Assembly (NCBI GenBank): GCA_003215335.1
Contig: QCKM01000004.1
Coordinates: 1-64,000 of the forward strand
DNA length: 64,000 nt
From: Prochlorococcus sp. AG-409-P01
GTDB lineage: Bacteria; Cyanobacteriota; Cyanobacteriia; PCC-6307; Cyanobiaceae
Reading direction: 5' to 3'
The notes under the pieces are model-generated. The model was not told where the DNA came from and did not search any database. It saw only the letters and a program-made list of their open reading frames with translations. Positions 63,064 to 64,000 of this stretch are shown piece by piece. Each line of letters begins with the position of its first letter. Within the stretch, counting starts at the first letter, position 1. The position numbers and the translations under genes are program-made.

Positions 63064-64000
63064 TTAACTTCTGCCAAGACTTCGACCCATCCCTTGGGCA
63101 ATACCTCTACCAATTAGACCAATAGATCGGCCAACCACTTTTGTTAGTACTACCACCATCAAATCCCCTATGTGTTTGATCAATGCTTGTAACTGAGGTG
63201 CGAGTGCATCTCTGGCCTCTAACAATAATGCGACTTGTTGTTGTAGCCATCCAAGGCTCCTGAGCTCTTCATCGCGAGGTTCGGTGAGCATTAATAGTTT
63301 TATAGAGCCTTTGTGTAATTTATAAAGCAATCTTTTGCTTTCATATAGCTCTATTGGACGCAGAACCAAGTTTCTCCAACGTGTTTGGCTGTTTAATTGG
63401 TTGCGTAAACGTTCAAGTTCTCTTGTGGATATAAGTTTTTCCAATAAAAGATAACGTCTAAGTTCTGGCCATTCGGCGCACGCACCAAGCATCTCAGCAC
63501 TTACAATTTCAGCAGTCCTTACGATCCAGTTGCTTATATGGTTTTCGAGGTGAATTAAGGCTCGAGGGTCATCGGCAGCAAGGAGTTGGGCATTGATTGG
63601 AACAGGTTTGTCTAGAAGTAGTGGATCTATTATTTGATGTGGTTCTGGAAGCTCTTCATCGCCTTCCTCTAACTCTGCAATAGCAAGAAGTTGATCTGTA
63701 ACTGTTTTAAGTTCTCCGTCCTTTGGTATCCGTACATAGTTTCCAATGATTGCCCTGAGAGATTGCTTGCGCAGCTCAGGTTGAATCGCCAGCCAAGTTT
63801 CATAGATATTCTCTTCTGTGTCTTTATTCTTTCTTAGACGTTGAAAGACTTCGTCTAATTGGCTTATAAGTGACAAAAGAAGTTTTGTACGTAGCGGTGT
63901 TGCTAACCCTTCTATAGCCAATAGCTTGCCCGTGGTATTCGTCAACTCACCACCGATTGATTCTTTTAGCCTGTCGCGTATGGCATCCCAAACAGCAACT
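63064..64000 (-). CDS. DUF3685-like protein, 5' end cut by window edge
   Basis: The frame is open from the stop at 63064 to the right edge. The residues before the TTG at 63945 read VAVWDAIRDRLKESIGG and then ELTNTTGKLL, continuing normally, so the TTG is internal and the true N-terminus lies outside the window. The C-terminal part (IGLIGRGIAQGMGRSLGR) is glycine-rich and basic; the rest is helical and Leu-rich. It resembles the DUF3685/Ycf55-type family of cyanobacteria and plastids. Function unknown. The next gene is the PSI accumulation factor, 75 bp downstream. Confidence 0.55.
   Translation of the reverse strand, partial: VAVWDAIRDRLKESIGGELTNTTGKLLAIEGLATPLRTKLLLSLISQLDEVFQRLRKNKDTEENIYETWLAIQPELRKQSLRAIIGNYVRIPKDGELKTVTDQLLAIAELEEGDEELPEPHQIIDPLLLDKPVPINAQLLAADDPRALIHLENHISNWIVRTAEIVSAEMLGACAEWPELRRYLLLEKLISTRELERLRNQLNSQTRWRNLVLRPIELYESKRLLYKLHKGSIKLLMLTEPRDEELRSLGWLQQQVALLLEARDALAPQLQALIKHIGDLMVVVLTKVVGRSIGLIGRGIAQGMGRSLGRS

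Noticed and set aside
1-64000. tRNA, rRNA, tmRNA, Yfr-type sRNAs, CRISPR arrays, insertion sequences, prophage
   Set aside because: No tRNA-like GGTTCGA arm, no Yfr1/Yfr2 core motif, no repeated spacers and no transposase or phage gene was seen when reading the intergenic regions by eye. A covariance-model scan could still find something I missed.

Overview
The window is a gene-dense, AT-rich stretch of a marine picocyanobacterial chromosome, most likely Prochlorococcus (I would guess a low-light type close to SS120/MIT9211; this is inference). The reasons are plant-like photosynthesis genes (chlP, pcyA, a thylakoid PSI accumulation factor, the Calvin-cycle genes prk, glpX, rpe and fba), a cyanobacterial glnA with an NtcA box, DevABC exporters, small cyanobacteria-only proteins, and very short intergenic gaps with many ATGA or TAATG overlaps. 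I see no tRNA, rRNA, CRISPR array, insertion sequence or prophage.

Layout. 1-2304: a zinc-ribbon protein cut by the left edge, a small secreted protein, a strong terminator and glnA with its NtcA box. 2585-5914: class V aminotransferase, tadA, a PLP decarboxylase with an odd start region, and a small membrane protein that overlaps the next gene tail-to-tail. 5805-11380: DUF697 GTPase, lspA-bioY, SipA-like protein and an M16 protease pair (one active, one lacking the metal site). 11361-16151: pcyA, devB-devC-devA, a 51-residue basic protein and a glycosyltransferase. 16192-21429: rpsB-tsf behind a pseudoknot-like leader, an unknown protein and recG. 21430-21772: non-coding DNA with three DnaA-box-like sites. 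21773-31133: VanX-like dipeptidase, sir, glyS, chlP, VanY-like carboxypeptidase, typA and a DUF309 protein. 31217-34151: lptB, LptF/G permease, ccsA. 34215-42224: rpe and glpX (divergent), hemA, glgC, gnd, pgl, a CIA30 protein and an unknown protein. 42228-50521: ilvD, a degenerate UPRT homologue, pentapeptide protein, CobW-type GTPase, a small zinc-finger protein, purS-purQ and fba. 50670-64000, all on the minus strand: Gfo/Idh oxidoreductase, accD, short prepilin peptidase, a start-less ORF, class I prk, leuB, lpxD, proB, yqeG, DUF3727, ruvX, a GNAT-like protein, a CofE-like ligase, the PSI accumulation factor and a DUF3685-like protein cut by the right edge.

How they work together. Carbon metabolism is heavily represented: four Calvin-cycle enzymes, glycogen synthesis (glgC) and the oxidative pentose phosphate steps (gnd, pgl) lie within about 20 kb of one another or on linked segments. 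Pigment supply (hemA, chlP, pcyA), cell envelope (lptB, LptF/G, lpxD, two D-Ala metallopeptidases, glycosyltransferase, DevABC) and translation (rpsB, tsf, glyS, tadA, typA) make up most of the rest.

The observations most worth following are the rpsB leader pseudoknot (16192-16280), the start-less 124-codon ORF between prk and the truncated prepilin peptidase (53842-54216), the DnaA-box cluster upstream of the VanX-like gene, the in-frame stop that splits the start of the decarboxylase gene, the missing canonical start of devA and the degenerate UPRT.
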